Part shown: positions 8,467 through 18,880 of the stretch, piece after piece
How the letters are laid out: every line of letters starts with the position of its first letter
Numbering within the stretch: the first letter of the stretch is position 1
NCBI GenBank assembly: GCA_024692905.1
Contig: JAILLY010000020.1
Coordinates: forward strand, 1 to 37,555
Source of the DNA: Lachnospiraceae bacterium
Lineage (GTDB): Bacteria; Bacillota; Clostridia; Lachnospirales; Lachnospiraceae
DNA length: 37,555 nucleotides
Direction of reading: 5' to 3'
Program-made: the position numbers and the translations under genes
The notes under the pieces: model-generated
Told to the model about the DNA's origin: nothing
Database searches by the model: none
The model's input: only the letters and a program-made list of their open reading frames with translations

Positions 8467-9771
8467 ATGAATAAGACCGTAAGGACGCTGTTAAAACTGT
8501 TATTATTTTTGCTGGCCTCGGCCGCAGCCGGATATATCCTGCTCGTGATCGTATATTGTATCCCGGTTTCGAGGATGAAAGGACCCGGGAATTCCGTCGG
8601 TGCGATAAGGAAGGATGATGCCGACTTATCCGAGGTGATTACCGGATATCCGGGGAGCCGCCTTGACGTGTTCACGGACGGCGCAATGTTAAATACCGCG
8701 ATACATACGAATGATGAGAATGTCTTCAGGAGGGCGGTCGCCTGCCATCAGTATACATATAAAGGCTTAAGCCCCGCGCAGGCGTTCATCGCGTTCTTTG
8801 CCGATGAAGAGCCTGACGGAGAGGTCACTTATGTAAGATACTGGCACGGATTCCTCGTGGTATTAAAGCCTTTGCTCATATTCTTTTCATATTCCGACAT
8901 ACGCATGCTTAATGTCATGGGGCAGATGCTTCTTGTCTTTATCACGCTTTACGGACTCATACGCAGAAAGCTTACAAGATACGTTCCTGCCGTGCTCATG
9001 ATGTACTTTTTCCTGACACCCGTTATCATGCCTTTGGCGATGCAGTATTCAACGGTATTTTATATAGGATTCGGCTCCCTTGCCTGCATCATACTTTTCT
9101 ATGACAGGATCAAAGAGGGTGACAGAAGGCTTTATTTATTTATGCTGACCGGAATACTCACAAGTTATATGGATCTTCTCACATATCCCGTATTTACGCT
9201 CGGTATACCGCTTGCGGGATGGCTGATGCTGGAATCGGAGGAGGGTAAGGAATTTAAGGATGCCTTCATCCGTTTCGTATCATGCGGCCTGTCATGGTTT
9301 GCAGGCTATGCGCTCATGTGGATATCCAAGATTCTTATTTCGATACCCTTCTACGGTTTTTCTTCGATCACCGATACTGTAACGAGCGTTTCATCGAGGT
9401 CGGCCGGCGGGGCGCAGAAAGAAGGATTAAGCTACGGTCAGGCGCTGTCGCTTAATTTCTTCATGTATAAGAATGATATATACAGGATACTCCTTATATT
9501 GTATACTGTTGCGGTGGTGTTGTTCGTCCTGTACGGGATCGTTAAGAAACGCCGCGCTTTAAGGGCCGGATATGTTCCGATGCTGATATGTGTGATGTTT
9601 ATACCCTTTGTATGGTATCTTGTGACGATCGAACATGCCTGCGTACATGCATTTATGACCTACCGTAACCTTACCGTCGCCGTATTTGCATACTGCATAT
9701 GCCTTATGTCTTTATACGGGCCGGTCAAGGAAGGAAACGGATCGGAGGGATCGCTTTCGGATGACAAGTAA
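8467..9771 (+). CDS. Multi-pass membrane protein, unknown family
   Basis: 434 residues with an N-terminal membrane span (about 8-33), then an extracytoplasmic loop of roughly 100 residues (YPGSRLDVFTDGAMLNTAIH to GEVTYVRYWHG), then about eight to nine further hydrophobic segments. The layout (first span, acidic loop, bundle of spans) resembles GT-C glycosyltransferases, but I see no decisive motif and do not name a function. AGGAAGGA (8446-8453) lies 13 bases before ATG 8467. It overlaps the next membrane-protein gene by 11 bases, so the two are probably made together. Confidence 0.72.
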   Translation: MNKTVRTLLKLLLFLLASAAAGYILLVIVYCIPVSRMKGPGNSVGAIRKDDADLSEVITGYPGSRLDVFTDGAMLNTAIHTNDENVFRRAVACHQYTYKGLSPAQAFIAFFADEEPDGEVTYVRYWHGFLVVLKPLLIFFSYSDIRMLNVMGQMLLVFITLYGLIRRKLTRYVPAVLMMYFFLTPVIMPLAMQYSTVFYIGFGSLACIILFYDRIKEGDRRLYLFMLTGILTSYMDLLTYPVFTLGIPLAGWLMLESEEGKEFKDAFIRFVSCGLSWFAGYALMWISKILISIPFYGFSSITDTVTSVSSRSAGGAQKEGLSYGQALSLNFFMYKNDIYRILLILYTVAVVLFVLYGIVKKRRALRAGYVPMLICVMFIPFVWYLVTIEHACVHAFMTYRNLTVAVFAYCICLMSLYGPVKEGNGSEGSLSDDK

Positions 9772-11383
9772 TAACAGCAAAAAAGACCTTGCAGGGCTTA
9801 TAATTTCGGCAGCCGTTTTCGCGCTCGGCCTTATCCTCGCACTGTTTTATATCTTCACAAGGGAGATAGTCGTATATAACATAGATCATACGGATACCCT
9901 GTTCTGGGCTGCGGCGTCCGTGAAGAGTAATTCTTTCATAGACCGTAGCTACTGGTATGTTTACATAATACCGTTCAGCGGATATCTTCTGATGATCCCT
10001 ACAGTAATGATGTTCGGGGTCACCTATCTTGCGCATGAGCTCGGCATGGCTTTGTTCGTGATCGTCATGACCGCCGCTTTGGTATTCGGATTCAGGGCAC
10101 TTAAGATGACATACAAAAGGAGCTTTTTCCTGACGGGACTCCTTCTCATCCTTATGAATTCATCCGCAAATACCAGGGTCATTTTCTTCGGGCATGTGAT
10201 CCATTATTCGATCGCCCTTATATTCACCTTTGTTGCGCTGATCCTTCTTGATAAGACAGGGTGCTTAAGGGTTGATAAGTTTGACCGCAGGCAGAAGATT
10301 TATTACGCGGTTTTTGTTATATGGTGTTTCTTATGCTGCATGAACGGCTCTTCCGTTGTGCTGCTTTACATGATCCCCCTTTCGGGTGCGATCGTGCTTG
10401 AAAGGCTCCTTGATCCCGAAAAGTTAACGCTTTTGGGCATAAAACTTCCGCTTATAAGGTTTGCGGGTATACTTGCCGGAGGAGGAGCCGGCTTCTTATA
10501 CAAGAGATACCGCATCCAGCCTTTTTTTGATAACAGTTATGAAGAGAAGTTTTCATCCCTTCTTGCCCATGATCAGTGGATGTGGAAGGAGCAGGGCTTT
10601 ATCGTAAGGTTCGTGACTCTGCTCACAGGAGACGTATATGACGGTACACCGATGCTGTCGACGGACGGCATCTTCATAATGCTTAGGCTGATGCTTGGGC
10701 TTATGCTGCTCATCATCCCAGTCATCGCGCTTTTCTTTTACAGGAAGACGAAGAACCGCCTTGTAAGGATACTTCTGCTTGATTACTGGGTGCTGTTTAT
10801 CATCACATATATAACCTACGGGGTTTCGGTAGTATCCAATACGAACTGGAGGCTGTGTACTCTTCTTTGCATGGCTTTTGCGGTCTCAGCCTGCTTCCTT
10901 TACATGATGATAAAGGAGGGCTTTGCCGCAAGGTTTGTATATATCGCGCTGCTCATCATATTCCCGGCGCTTCTTACTATCCCGGTTTCCGTTTACAGGC
11001 TTCCTTCGGATCCTTCCTTAAACGGCTATGTCCGAATGGCGAAGGTGCTTGATGAGAACGGGCTTACTTACGGATACTCGGGCCTTTGGGGAGGCGCTGA
11101 TGTTATGGATGTACTGACGGATTCAAGGATAAGGATGTCGATGATCTCGTTTGATCAGGACGGCAGTTACGGTATAGTAAGATATCAGTCGGAGGCATCC
11201 TGCTATGAGGACCAGCCGGGAGTTTCAAGATATTTCGTTGTAGTCGGTAATGACGGGCTTGATACGGTCAAGGATACGCTCGTTAAGAACGCATCTGAGC
11301 AGATACCGTTTGAAGACAGCACGATCCTTGTGTTTGACGGGAATATATTTAAGGACGGACAGCCCGTATATGCACCGCAGTAA
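9761..11383 (+). CDS. Multi-pass membrane protein, unknown family (GT-C-like layout)
   Basis: 540 residues from ATG 9761. A longer frame exists upstream (from 9686), but GGAGGGA (9744-9750) correctly places the start at 9761, and the extra N-terminus would read through the previous gene. The first span is at about 11-33, followed by an extracytoplasmic loop with NIDHTDTLFWAAASVKSN, roughly nine to ten more spans, and a soluble C-terminal part (about 420-540) with VLDENGLTYGYSGLWGGADV. The acidic first loop and terminal soluble domain resemble GT-C membrane glycosyltransferases, but this is only a structural hint. Overlap with the preceding gene suggests a functional pair. Confidence 0.72.
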   Translation: MTSNNSKKDLAGLIISAAVFALGLILALFYIFTREIVVYNIDHTDTLFWAAASVKSNSFIDRSYWYVYIIPFSGYLLMIPTVMMFGVTYLAHELGMALFVIVMTAALVFGFRALKMTYKRSFFLTGLLLILMNSSANTRVIFFGHVIHYSIALIFTFVALILLDKTGCLRVDKFDRRQKIYYAVFVIWCFLCCMNGSSVVLLYMIPLSGAIVLERLLDPEKLTLLGIKLPLIRFAGILAGGGAGFLYKRYRIQPFFDNSYEEKFSSLLAHDQWMWKEQGFIVRFVTLLTGDVYDGTPMLSTDGIFIMLRLMLGLMLLIIPVIALFFYRKTKNRLVRILLLDYWVLFIITYITYGVSVVSNTNWRLCTLLCMAFAVSACFLYMMIKEGFAARFVYIALLIIFPALLTIPVSVYRLPSDPSLNGYVRMAKVLDENGLTYGYSGLWGGADVMDVLTDSRIRMSMISFDQDGSYGIVRYQSEASCYEDQPGVSRYFVVVGNDGLDTVKDTLVKNASEQIPFEDSTILVFDGNIFKDGQPVYAPQ

Positions 11384-11473
11384 ACCGGAAAAGCATACGC
11401 ACAAGATAAAAGAGCGTTGCCGTCCGGTGTTTGATAAACGATAAAAATGCCGTTTGCGGCAGATTAGGAGTAT

Positions 11474-12577
11474 ATGATGTCCTGGGAAGATAATGTAAGA
11501 AAAGTCACGCCTTATACTGCGGGAGAGCAGCCTAAAGGCAGGGTGATAAAGCTTAATACGAATGAGAATCCGTATCCGCCTTCGCCGATGGTCGCGACCC
11601 GGATATATGACCTTGCGCAGCAGGAACTCGACGGAGTGACCTCGATGTTAAGGAAATACCCTGATATGGATGCGGTTCCTTTGGTGGATGCGATCGTAAG
11701 GGTATATAATGAGCAGTATTTCCCGCAAGGAGACGGACTTACTTTTGATAACGTCTTTGCCGGAGTCGGTTCGGATGATGTGCTCTTTACGGCATTTATG
11801 ACGTTTTTCAATTCGGATAAGCCTATCATCTTTCCGGATATAACCTATTCGTTCTATGATGTCTGGGCACAGGTCCATCGTTTCCCTTACAGGATGATAC
11901 CGTTAAAGGATGACTTTTCCATAGATATAAATGATTACCTTGATACGGAAAACGGCGGTATAGTAATTGCCAATCCCAATGCTCCGACAGGAGAGTACCT
12001 GGATCCGGCAGAGCTTGAGAAGATAGTTAAGGCAAATCCGGATTCGGTTGTGATAATAGATGAGGCGTATATCGATTTCGGCGGGGAGAGCTGCCTTCCT
12101 TTCATCAAAAAATACGATAATGTCCTGATAGTCCAGACCTTCTCCAAATCACGCTCGCTCGCAGGCCTTCGGATAGGCACGGCCTTTGGTGATGAGAAAC
12201 TTATAAGATACCTTAAGGATATAAAGTTTTCGATCAATTCCTATACCATGAATTATCCCGCGATAGAACTTGCCACCGTTGCGGTCCTTGATACGGAGTA
12301 TTTTAATGAAACCGTAAAAAGAGTCATTAAAACGCGGGAATGGACCAAGGAGAAGCTTAAGGAACTCGGATTTATATTCGGGGATTCAAAGACCAATTTC
12401 ATATTCGCGCGTCATGAGAAGATAAGCGGAGAGGAGATATTTGCAAAGCTCCGTGAAAGGCAGATATATGTAAGACACTGGAATAAGCCGAGGATAAGCG
12501 AATATCTGCGGATATCGATAGGCACCGACGAGGACATGAAAGAACTTATAAAGGCACTTGGGGAGATAGTAAAATGA
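11474..12577 (+). CDS. hisC: Histidinol-phosphate aminotransferase-like PLP enzyme
   Basis: Fold-type I aminotransferase of the HisC group, which converts histidinol phosphate and 2-oxoglutarate to imidazole-acetol phosphate and glutamate. It shows KLNTNENPYPPSP near the N-terminus, the IANPNAPTGEYL loop, IIDEAYIDFGG, and the PLP lysine K225 in QTFSKSRSLAGLRIG with the following phosphate-binding Arg. The end carries the YVRHW and LRISIGTDEDM segments typical of HisC. Its 367 residues are normal. AGGAG precedes tandem ATG codons at 11474 and 11477. No other his genes are nearby, so a related role (for example an aromatic aminotransferase) is possible. It overlaps the next gene by 4 bases. Confidence 0.85.
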   Translation: MMSWEDNVRKVTPYTAGEQPKGRVIKLNTNENPYPPSPMVATRIYDLAQQELDGVTSMLRKYPDMDAVPLVDAIVRVYNEQYFPQGDGLTFDNVFAGVGSDDVLFTAFMTFFNSDKPIIFPDITYSFYDVWAQVHRFPYRMIPLKDDFSIDINDYLDTENGGIVIANPNAPTGEYLDPAELEKIVKANPDSVVIIDEAYIDFGGESCLPFIKKYDNVLIVQTFSKSRSLAGLRIGTAFGDEKLIRYLKDIKFSINSYTMNYPAIELATVAVLDTEYFNETVKRVIKTREWTKEKLKELGFIFGDSKTNFIFARHEKISGEEIFAKLRERQIYVRHWNKPRISEYLRISIGTDEDMKELIKALGEIVK

Positions 12578-13104
12578 GCTCACTTGCACAGAACATCGCA
12601 AATGCATTTACGGCAAACACATTAACACAATATATCGGTTGTTTTATAATCTCGATGATCCCTCTTATCGAATTAAGGGGAGCAATACCGATAGCATACT
12701 GGTTTAAGAGCATGAATCCGGAGCAGTTCAATATTGTTCTCGGATATGTGATAATCGCCGTCGGGAATATGCTGCCGGTACCGCTCATTTTTTTCTTCGC
12801 TAGGAAGGTACTTGAGTGGGGTAAGGACAAAAAAGTCATCGGCAAGTTCTTTACCTTCTGTCTCGAGAAGGGACATAAGGGCGGTGAGAAGCTTCAGAGC
12901 AAGGCCGGAAGGGGACTGTTCGTTGCGCTCCTTCTGTTCGTAGGTATACCGCTTCCGGGTACCGGAGCGTGGACGGGAACGCTTGCTGCATCGATCCTTG
13001 ATATGAAGTTTAAGGAAAGCATCGTCGCGGTAATGCTCGGAGTCGCACTCGCCGGAGTGATAATGGGAGTAGTATCGGCCACCGTGTCAGGCGCGATATT
13101 CTAA
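12574..13104 (+). CDS. COG2426 'small multi-drug export' family membrane protein
   Basis: 176-residue integral membrane protein matching the Sm_multidrug_ex family (COG2426). The family signatures are ISMIPLIELRGAIPIAYW in the first hydrophobic region, then GNMLPVPLIFFFARKV and the GIPLPGTGAWTGTLAA motif. About four to five membrane segments are visible. Despite the family name, export function is poorly supported in general, so a transport role is only a family-based guess. It starts with an ATG overlapping the hisC stop (ATGA), which indicates translational coupling. Confidence 0.85.
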   Translation: MSSLAQNIANAFTANTLTQYIGCFIISMIPLIELRGAIPIAYWFKSMNPEQFNIVLGYVIIAVGNMLPVPLIFFFARKVLEWGKDKKVIGKFFTFCLEKGHKGGEKLQSKAGRGLFVALLLFVGIPLPGTGAWTGTLAASILDMKFKESIVAVMLGVALAGVIMGVVSATVSGAIF

Positions 13105-13138
13105 GCTTTTTTATACGGAGCGTAAGGGAAACATCCGC

Positions 13139-13167
13139 TTTACGAAAAAGCGGTGAAGGAATATAAT
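13139..13167 (+). promoter_or_regulatory. Predicted promoter for glutamine synthetase III
   Basis: -35 TTTACG (13139-13144), 17-base spacer, -10 TATAAT (13162-13167), with predicted initiation near 13174. AGAGGAGAA at about 13191-13199 then precedes ATG 13205. The -35 sits inside an inverted repeat, CCGCTTT (13135-13141) and AAAGCGG (13147-13153), which could be an operator. It does not match the GlnR consensus. Confidence 0.6.
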
Positions 13168-13204
13168 TTAATTCGCATAAATTTTTGTTCAAGAGGAGAA
13201 ATTC

Positions 13205-15301
13205 ATGAGAAGCAACGTACCCGAGATATTCGGAAGCATGGTTTTTAATGACGCGATAATGCGCGACAAGCTGCCCAAAGACATATACCGGTCGCTTAAG
13301 AAGACGATAGAAGCCGGAAGAGATCTTGATATCTCGATCGCAAATGTCGTGGCGATAGCCATGAAGGACTGGGCTATAGAGAAGGGAGCCACGCATTATA
13401 CCCACTGGTTCCAGCCCCTTACGGGGATAACCGCGGAGAAACATGACAGCTTCATATCACCCCAGAGTGACGGGCGTGTCATAATGGAGTTTTCGGGCAA
13501 GGAACTTATAAAGGGCGAGCCCGACGCATCAAGCTTCCCGTCAGGAGGACTGCGAGCGACTTTTGAGGCAAGAGGATATACCGCCTGGGATCCGACTTCA
13601 TATGCTTTTGTTAAGGACGGAGTTTTATGTATCCCTACTGCCTTCTGTTCATACGGCGGAGAGGCACTTGACAAGAAGACACCGCTCCTTAGATCCATGG
13701 AGAGTTTAAACGAGCAGGCACTCAGGATATTAAGGCTCTTTGGCAATAATGCCGTAAAAAGGGTAACGACCACTGTCGGTCCCGAGCAGGAATATTTCCT
13801 TGTGGACAGGGATCTTTATAATAAACGTAAGGATCTTATATATTGCGGCAGGACGCTTTTCGGAGCCATGGCACCCAAGGGCCAGGAGATGGACGACCAT
13901 TATTTCGGGGCCATACTTCCGAGGGTCCAGGCATATATGGAGGAATTAAACGATGAACTGTGGAAGCTCGGTATACTCAGCAAGACCGAGCATAATGAGG
14001 TGGCACCTGCCCAGCATGAGATGGCACCCATCTATGATACAGCAAATATATCCATAGACCATAACCAGATCACGATGGAGATCATGAAGAACGTGGCCAA
14101 GCGCCATAACATGATCTGCCTGCTTCATGAGAAGCCGTTTGCATGCGTTAACGGATCCGGCAAGCATAATAACTGGTCAATGATAACGGACGAGGGCGTA
14201 AACCTTTTAGAGCCCGGAAAGTCACCCCACGAAAATGCGCAGTTCCTTCTGTTCCTTACTGCGATAATAAAGGCTATCGATGAATATCAGGATCTTATGC
14301 GCGTATCGATCGCATCTGCCGGAAACGACCACCGTCTGGGCGCAAGTGAGGCGCCTCCTGCGATAATGTCCATATTCCTTGGCGATGACCTTGAAGAGAT
14401 ACTTGAATGCATTGAGAAAGGTACCTCATATAAGAACCAGGGAGCGGGAAAGATGGAGATAGGAGTCCATGTCCTTCCGACTTTCCCCAAGGATACTACC
14501 GACCGGAACCGCACATCACCGTTTGCGTTTACGGGAAATAAGTTTGAGTTCCGCTCCTGCGGATCTTCAATGTCGGTATCCGGGCCGAACACGATATTAA
14601 ATACGATCGTAGCTGAGGAACTTAAGCAGTTTGCGGATGAGCTTGAGAAGGCGGATGATTTTACCGAAGCCTTGAACGATCTCATCAAGCGCACGATAAG
14701 CAAGCACAAGAGGATAATATTCAACGGTGACGGATATTCCGAGGAATGGAAGAAGGAAGCCGCAAAGAGGGGACTGCTTAATCTCCCGACAACCGTTGAT
14801 GCAATGCCGACCGTACTTGCGCGGAAGAATATCGATCTGTTTGAGAGACACCGTATCTATACCGAACCTGAGATCACTTCGAGATATGAGATCCAGCTTG
14901 ACGTATACGGCAAGACGATAAATATCGAAGCCATGACCATGATAGAGATGGCAAGACGCCAGATACTTCCGGCCGTGAACAGATATGTTTCAAGCCTCGC
15001 AAAGTCATTAAGCCTTAAGCTTACGGTAGACCCGATCCTTAAAAATTCGATGGAAAAGGATCTTTTAAGAAAGCTTTCCAATCTTGAGGATAAGGCCTAT
15101 GCCCAGGTTAACGAGCTTGAGAAGCTGCTTACAAAGGCTCCGTCGTCTGACGGCAACAAGCTTGAGTATGCTTCATATTATAAGGATAAGATCATCCCGG
15201 CGATGAATAAACTGCGCGGCTTCTGCGATGAGATGGAAGTGAACACGCCGTCGGATATATGGCCTTTCCCGACCTACGGCGACTTATTGTTTTCAGTCTG
15301 A
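13205..15301 (+). CDS. glnN: Glutamine synthetase type III
   Basis: ATP-dependent ammonia assimilation: glutamate plus ammonia gives glutamine. Length (698 residues) and motifs are those of the GSIII class, not the ~450-residue GSI. Visible are the N-terminal GSIII block ([13 protein letters not shown]), THWFQPLTG, the metal-binding [15 protein letters not shown], the [15 protein letters not shown] segment, [28 protein letters not shown], and [16 protein letters not shown] near the active site. It has its own promoter and a good ribosome site. The next gene, addB, starts only 9 bases after the stop, so read-through transcription into addBA is plausible. Confidence 0.95.
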   Translation: MRSNVPEIFGSMVFNDAIMRDKLPKDIYRSLKKTIEAGRDLDISIANVVAIAMKDWAIEKGATHYTHWFQPLTGITAEKHDSFISPQSDGRVIMEFSGKELIKGEPDASSFPSGGLRATFEARGYTAWDPTSYAFVKDGVLCIPTAFCSYGGEALDKKTPLLRSMESLNEQALRILRLFGNNAVKRVTTTVGPEQEYFLVDRDLYNKRKDLIYCGRTLFGAMAPKGQEMDDHYFGAILPRVQAYMEELNDELWKLGILSKTEHNEVAPAQHEMAPIYDTANISIDHNQITMEIMKNVAKRHNMICLLHEKPFACVNGSGKHNNWSMITDEGVNLLEPGKSPHENAQFLLFLTAIIKAIDEYQDLMRVSIASAGNDHRLGASEAPPAIMSIFLGDDLEEILECIEKGTSYKNQGAGKMEIGVHVLPTFPKDTTDRNRTSPFAFTGNKFEFRSCGSSMSVSGPNTILNTIVAEELKQFADELEKADDFTEALNDLIKRTISKHKRIIFNGDGYSEEWKKEAAKRGLLNLPTTVDAMPTVLARKNIDLFERHRIYTEPEITSRYEIQLDVYGKTINIEAMTMIEMARRQILPAVNRYVSSLAKSLSLKLTVDPILKNSMEKDLLRKLSNLEDKAYAQVNELEKLLTKAPSSDGNKLEYASYYKDKIIPAMNKLRGFCDEMEVNTPSDIWPFPTYGDLLFSV

Positions 15302-15310
15302 TCATAAAAT

Positions 15311-18300
15311 ATGGCATTACAGATGTACTTAGGCTGCTCGGGCAGCGGCAAATCACATAAGCTATATAAACATATTATAGATGAGTCCTTAAAACACCCG
15401 GAACTCAACTATCTTATCCTTGTGCCCGAGCAGTATAACCTCGCAACCCAGAGGCAGCTCATTTCCATGCACCCCAGAAAGGGAATACTGAATATCGATG
15501 TATTAAGTTTCACCCTCCTTTCTCGACGCGTATTCGAGGAGGTGGGCTATTCTCGCGCCATGGGAGCCGCGATCGATGATATCGGAAAGAATCTGATACT
15601 GCGGCATATGGCATATAAGAATGAGGATAAACTGACCGCCCTGTCGGGTGTTGTCGGTAAACTTGGCTATATAAGCGAGGTAAAGTCAGTCATATCCGAA
15701 TTCATGCAGTACGGTATAGGCGATAAAGAGCTTGACGGCCTTATAAAGAAGAGTGAGGGAAGAGGCATACTGCATGCAAAGCTTGAAGATATAAAGCTTC
15801 TTTATTCCGAATTCCTTAAATATATAAGTGAGAAATATATAACCACAGAGGAGATACTCCAGAAGGTAAGCGATGCCGTGCCGGATTCGGCAAGGCTTAA
15901 GAGGAGTGTGATCGTTCTTGACGGATATACGGGTTTCACGCCGGTTCAGGTTAAACTCATAGAGGCTCTTCTTAAAAACTGCGTGGATGTTTATATAACA
16001 CTCCTTGATGATGTGTCCCGTGAACCGGACACATCCGAGACCGGTCTCTTTGCCCTTAGTCATAAGACGATCGGAACACTTGAAAAGATATGCAGGGAAA
16101 ATGCAATAGAGCGCCTTCCAGATGTTATGTTAACCGAAGAAGCGCCGGCCCGATTTATGTATGACCGGGACGGTTCCCGGGTCGCCCCTGAGATCATGCG
16201 TAAGGATCTTATCCATCTTGAAAGAAATCTTTTCAGGAAGGGAGAGGAGACATATCGTGATGAATGTCCTTCGATACGCATCTTTACGGGTACCGATCCT
16301 TACGAGGAAGCCCTTGAGGCGGCAGTCAGGATCGAAAGGCTGATACGTGAGGAAGGGCTCCGCTATAAGGAGATCGCCGTTGTCAGCGGTGATATGGATA
16401 CCTATTCAAGTGTATGCGCAAGGGCATTTGATAAGTACGGGATCCCTTATTTTGCCGACAGGACAGTGCCGGTTTTGTTAAATCCGCTCATAGAATATAT
16501 AAGATCGGTATTTGATATAGTAACGGATAATTATACCTATGAAGCCATGTTCCGTTATTTCCGTACGGGTTTAAATGACTTTGACCGGGATGCCGTTGAC
16601 AGGCTTGAGAATTATGTCCTTAAATACGGGATCAAAGGCAGAAGCCTGTGGGAAAACAGGTTCATAAAAAAGCCTTCGGGAATGGATAACGATGAGCTTA
16701 AGGAACTTGACGCTTTAAGGGAAAAGGCCGTAAACGATATAGGAGAGTTCATCCGTGAACTGGGGCTCGGGGATGATGATGAATCGGGAAGGATAAACGT
16801 AAAGGTATTTGATGTCAGGGTCATTTCAACTGCACTCTACCATTATATGACAAGAGGATCGCTTGCCATGAATGCGGAAAGGCTGAGGAAAGCGTTTGAG
16901 TCTTACGGCGACAGGGTGAGGGCAAGGGAATACGGAAACATATATGAAGAGGTCTGTGTGCTGCTTGACAAGATGGTAAGCCTCCTGCCGGAGGAATGTG
17001 TCACGCTTAAGGAGTATGCGGAACTTCTTGATGCCGGATTTGCCGAGATCAGGACCGGTGTCATACCCGGAAGCGATGATTATGTTCAGGTCGGGGATAT
17101 AACAAGGAGCAGGCTGAGGGATATTAAGGTATTGTTCTTCATGGGAGTAAACGACGGAGTGATCCCGCCGACTTCCGGATCGGGCGGCCTCATTTCGGAT
17201 ATGGAAAGGGAGTTCTTAAAAGAGGATGACGGTGTCGAGTTGGCACCTACCTTAAGGGAACAGGCATACACGCAGAGGCTGTATCTGTATATGCTCGTCA
17301 CAAAGCCCTCGAAGTATCTGTACATATCATATGCCAAGCTGTCCCGCGACGGTGATTCGATCCCGCCTTCGTATTTTATTAAAACGATAAGGCATATGTT
17401 TCCCCGTATCGTGATACAGCAGCCCGATGAGAGCATCGGCAACAGGGTATACGGCGTGGGGAACGGATACGGAGTACTTGCCGTTAAACTCCGCGATCTT
17501 ATAGCGGATCCGGCCGGGGAAAAGACCGGGGACATCCATTCATTGTTTAAGATATATACCGATAACGAAGAATACAGGTCAAAGATAGAAATGCTGCTTA
17601 AAGCTGCGTTCTCAAAGGGTGTTTTTGAGAGAAAGGATCATATAGGCAAGGCCATAGCGCAGGCTCTTTACGGCAGGGAACTGACCTGTTCGATCACGAG
17701 GCTTGAGATGTATGCAAAATGTGCATACAGTCATTTCTTAAGGTACGGCCTCACGCTTAAGCAGAGGGAGATGTTTTCGTTCGAGGCAAAGGATGTCGGG
17801 TCAATATTTCATGATACCCTCTTAGCTTATTCCACGATCCTTAATGAAAGAGGGCTTACCTGGTTTGATATAAGTGAGGCGGATTCCGATGCGATCGTTG
17901 AAGAGTCGGTCATGCGTACGATAGCCCGGGAGGATTACGGTGCACTGTACGGATCGTTCAGGACGAAATATATGATAAACCGTATGAAGCGTATCACCAA
18001 GAGGACGGTTGATACTCTTTCAGACCAGCTTAAAAAGGGGAGCTTTATACCCGGTGAATTCGAGTTCTCATTTTCATCGGTGAATGACTATAAATCCCTT
18101 AATATCAGCCTGTCGGATGAGGAGAAGATGCATCTCATCGGGCGTATCGACAGACTGGATGTATGTGAGCAGAACGATAAGGTATATGTCAAGGTCATCG
18201 ATTATAAATCCGGCAATAAGAAATTTGAATTAGCCGGGATATACACGGGACTTGATCTTCAGCTTGTTGTATATTTAAACGCCGCAAGCGAGTATGTTTC

Positions 18301-18880
18301 AAAGACATACGGCAGGGAAGCGGTACCGGCAGCCATACTGTATTATCATATCGATGATCCGATGGTTGATGAGGAGGATGGTAAGCCGTTAACTGATGAG
18401 GAGATCGACCAAAAGATCCGCAGCCGGCTTAAGATGAACGGGCTTGTAAACAGCGATGAGAGCATATACAGGCTTATAGATAAGGACTTTACAAATAAAT
18501 CGGAAGTGATCCCTGTCGGAATCAAAAGTGACGGAAGTTTCGACAGATACAGCAGTGTGGCGAGTACGGCCGAATTCCGGGCCATATCAGATTATGTAAA
18601 CCTAAAGATAGCCGGGATGGGGCGCGGAATACTTGACGGAGACATAAAGATAGAGCCTCATAAGAAGTACGAGCAGGAAGCAAGCCCCTGTGAATACTGC
18701 GATTATTCCGGGATATGCACATACAGGGAAGAGGTGCATGCCGATGAGGAACTGACGGACAGGGAAGACCATGATTCAAAAGAGGAACATATCCTTCAGC
18801 TTATAAAGAAAAAACTCGGGATAGAGGAAACGGACAGTAAAGAAAATGGGATTCACGACGGAACAGAAGAAGGCAATTGA
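15311..18880 (+). CDS. addB: AddB subunit of the AddAB helicase-nuclease (iron-sulfur)
   Basis: Processes double-strand DNA ends for RecA-dependent repair together with AddA. The N-terminus has a Walker A motif, GCSGSGKS (residues 8-15). The C-terminal nuclease domain shows GRIDRLDV, VIDYKSGNKKF and LDLQLVVYL. Four cysteines for a 4Fe-4S cluster are present: C804 (in YAKCAYSHF) and C1127, C1130, C1136 (in CEYCDYSGIC), with the spacing seen in Bacillus AddB. Its 1189 residues are a normal full length. No clear ribosome site precedes ATG 15311, and it lies 9 bases after glnN, suggesting coupling. The 3' end overlaps addA by 35 bases. Confidence 0.95.
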   Translation: MALQMYLGCSGSGKSHKLYKHIIDESLKHPELNYLILVPEQYNLATQRQLISMHPRKGILNIDVLSFTLLSRRVFEEVGYSRAMGAAIDDIGKNLILRHMAYKNEDKLTALSGVVGKLGYISEVKSVISEFMQYGIGDKELDGLIKKSEGRGILHAKLEDIKLLYSEFLKYISEKYITTEEILQKVSDAVPDSARLKRSVIVLDGYTGFTPVQVKLIEALLKNCVDVYITLLDDVSREPDTSETGLFALSHKTIGTLEKICRENAIERLPDVMLTEEAPARFMYDRDGSRVAPEIMRKDLIHLERNLFRKGEETYRDECPSIRIFTGTDPYEEALEAAVRIERLIREEGLRYKEIAVVSGDMDTYSSVCARAFDKYGIPYFADRTVPVLLNPLIEYIRSVFDIVTDNYTYEAMFRYFRTGLNDFDRDAVDRLENYVLKYGIKGRSLWENRFIKKPSGMDNDELKELDALREKAVNDIGEFIRELGLGDDDESGRINVKVFDVRVISTALYHYMTRGSLAMNAERLRKAFESYGDRVRAREYGNIYEEVCVLLDKMVSLLPEECVTLKEYAELLDAGFAEIRTGVIPGSDDYVQVGDITRSRLRDIKVLFFMGVNDGVIPPTSGSGGLISDMEREFLKEDDGVELAPTLREQAYTQRLYLYMLVTKPSKYLYISYAKLSRDGDSIPPSYFIKTIRHMFPRIVIQQPDESIGNRVYGVGNGYGVLAVKLRDLIADPAGEKTGDIHSLFKIYTDNEEYRSKIEMLLKAAFSKGVFERKDHIGKAIAQALYGRELTCSITRLEMYAKCAYSHFLRYGLTLKQREMFSFEAKDVGSIFHDTLLAYSTILNERGLTWFDISEADSDAIVEESVMRTIAREDYGALYGSFRTKYMINRMKRITKRTVDTLSDQLKKGSFIPGEFEFSFSSVNDYKSLNISLSDEEKMHLIGRIDRLDVCEQNDKVYVKVIDYKSGNKKFELAGIYTGLDLQLVVYLNAASEYVSKTYGREAVPAAILYYHIDDPMVDEEDGKPLTDEEIDQKIRSRLKMNGLVNSDESIYRLIDKDFTNKSEVIPVGIKSDGSFDRYSSVASTAEFRAISDYVNLKIAGMGRGILDGDIKIEPHKKYEQEASPCEYCDYSGICTYREEVHADEELTDREDHDSKEEHILQLIKKKLGIEETDSKENGIHDGTEEGN

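Noticed and set aside
7818-8675. A 285-residue open frame on the minus strand over the methyltransferase
   Set aside because: It is antisense to a gene with clear SAM motifs, has no ribosome site and no recognisable domain; it is a shadow of codon bias.
11448-11461. Small hairpin TGCCG-TTTG-CGGCA upstream of hisC as an attenuator
   Set aside because: A stem of only five pairs without an alternative structure or leader peptide; not enough for a regulatory call.
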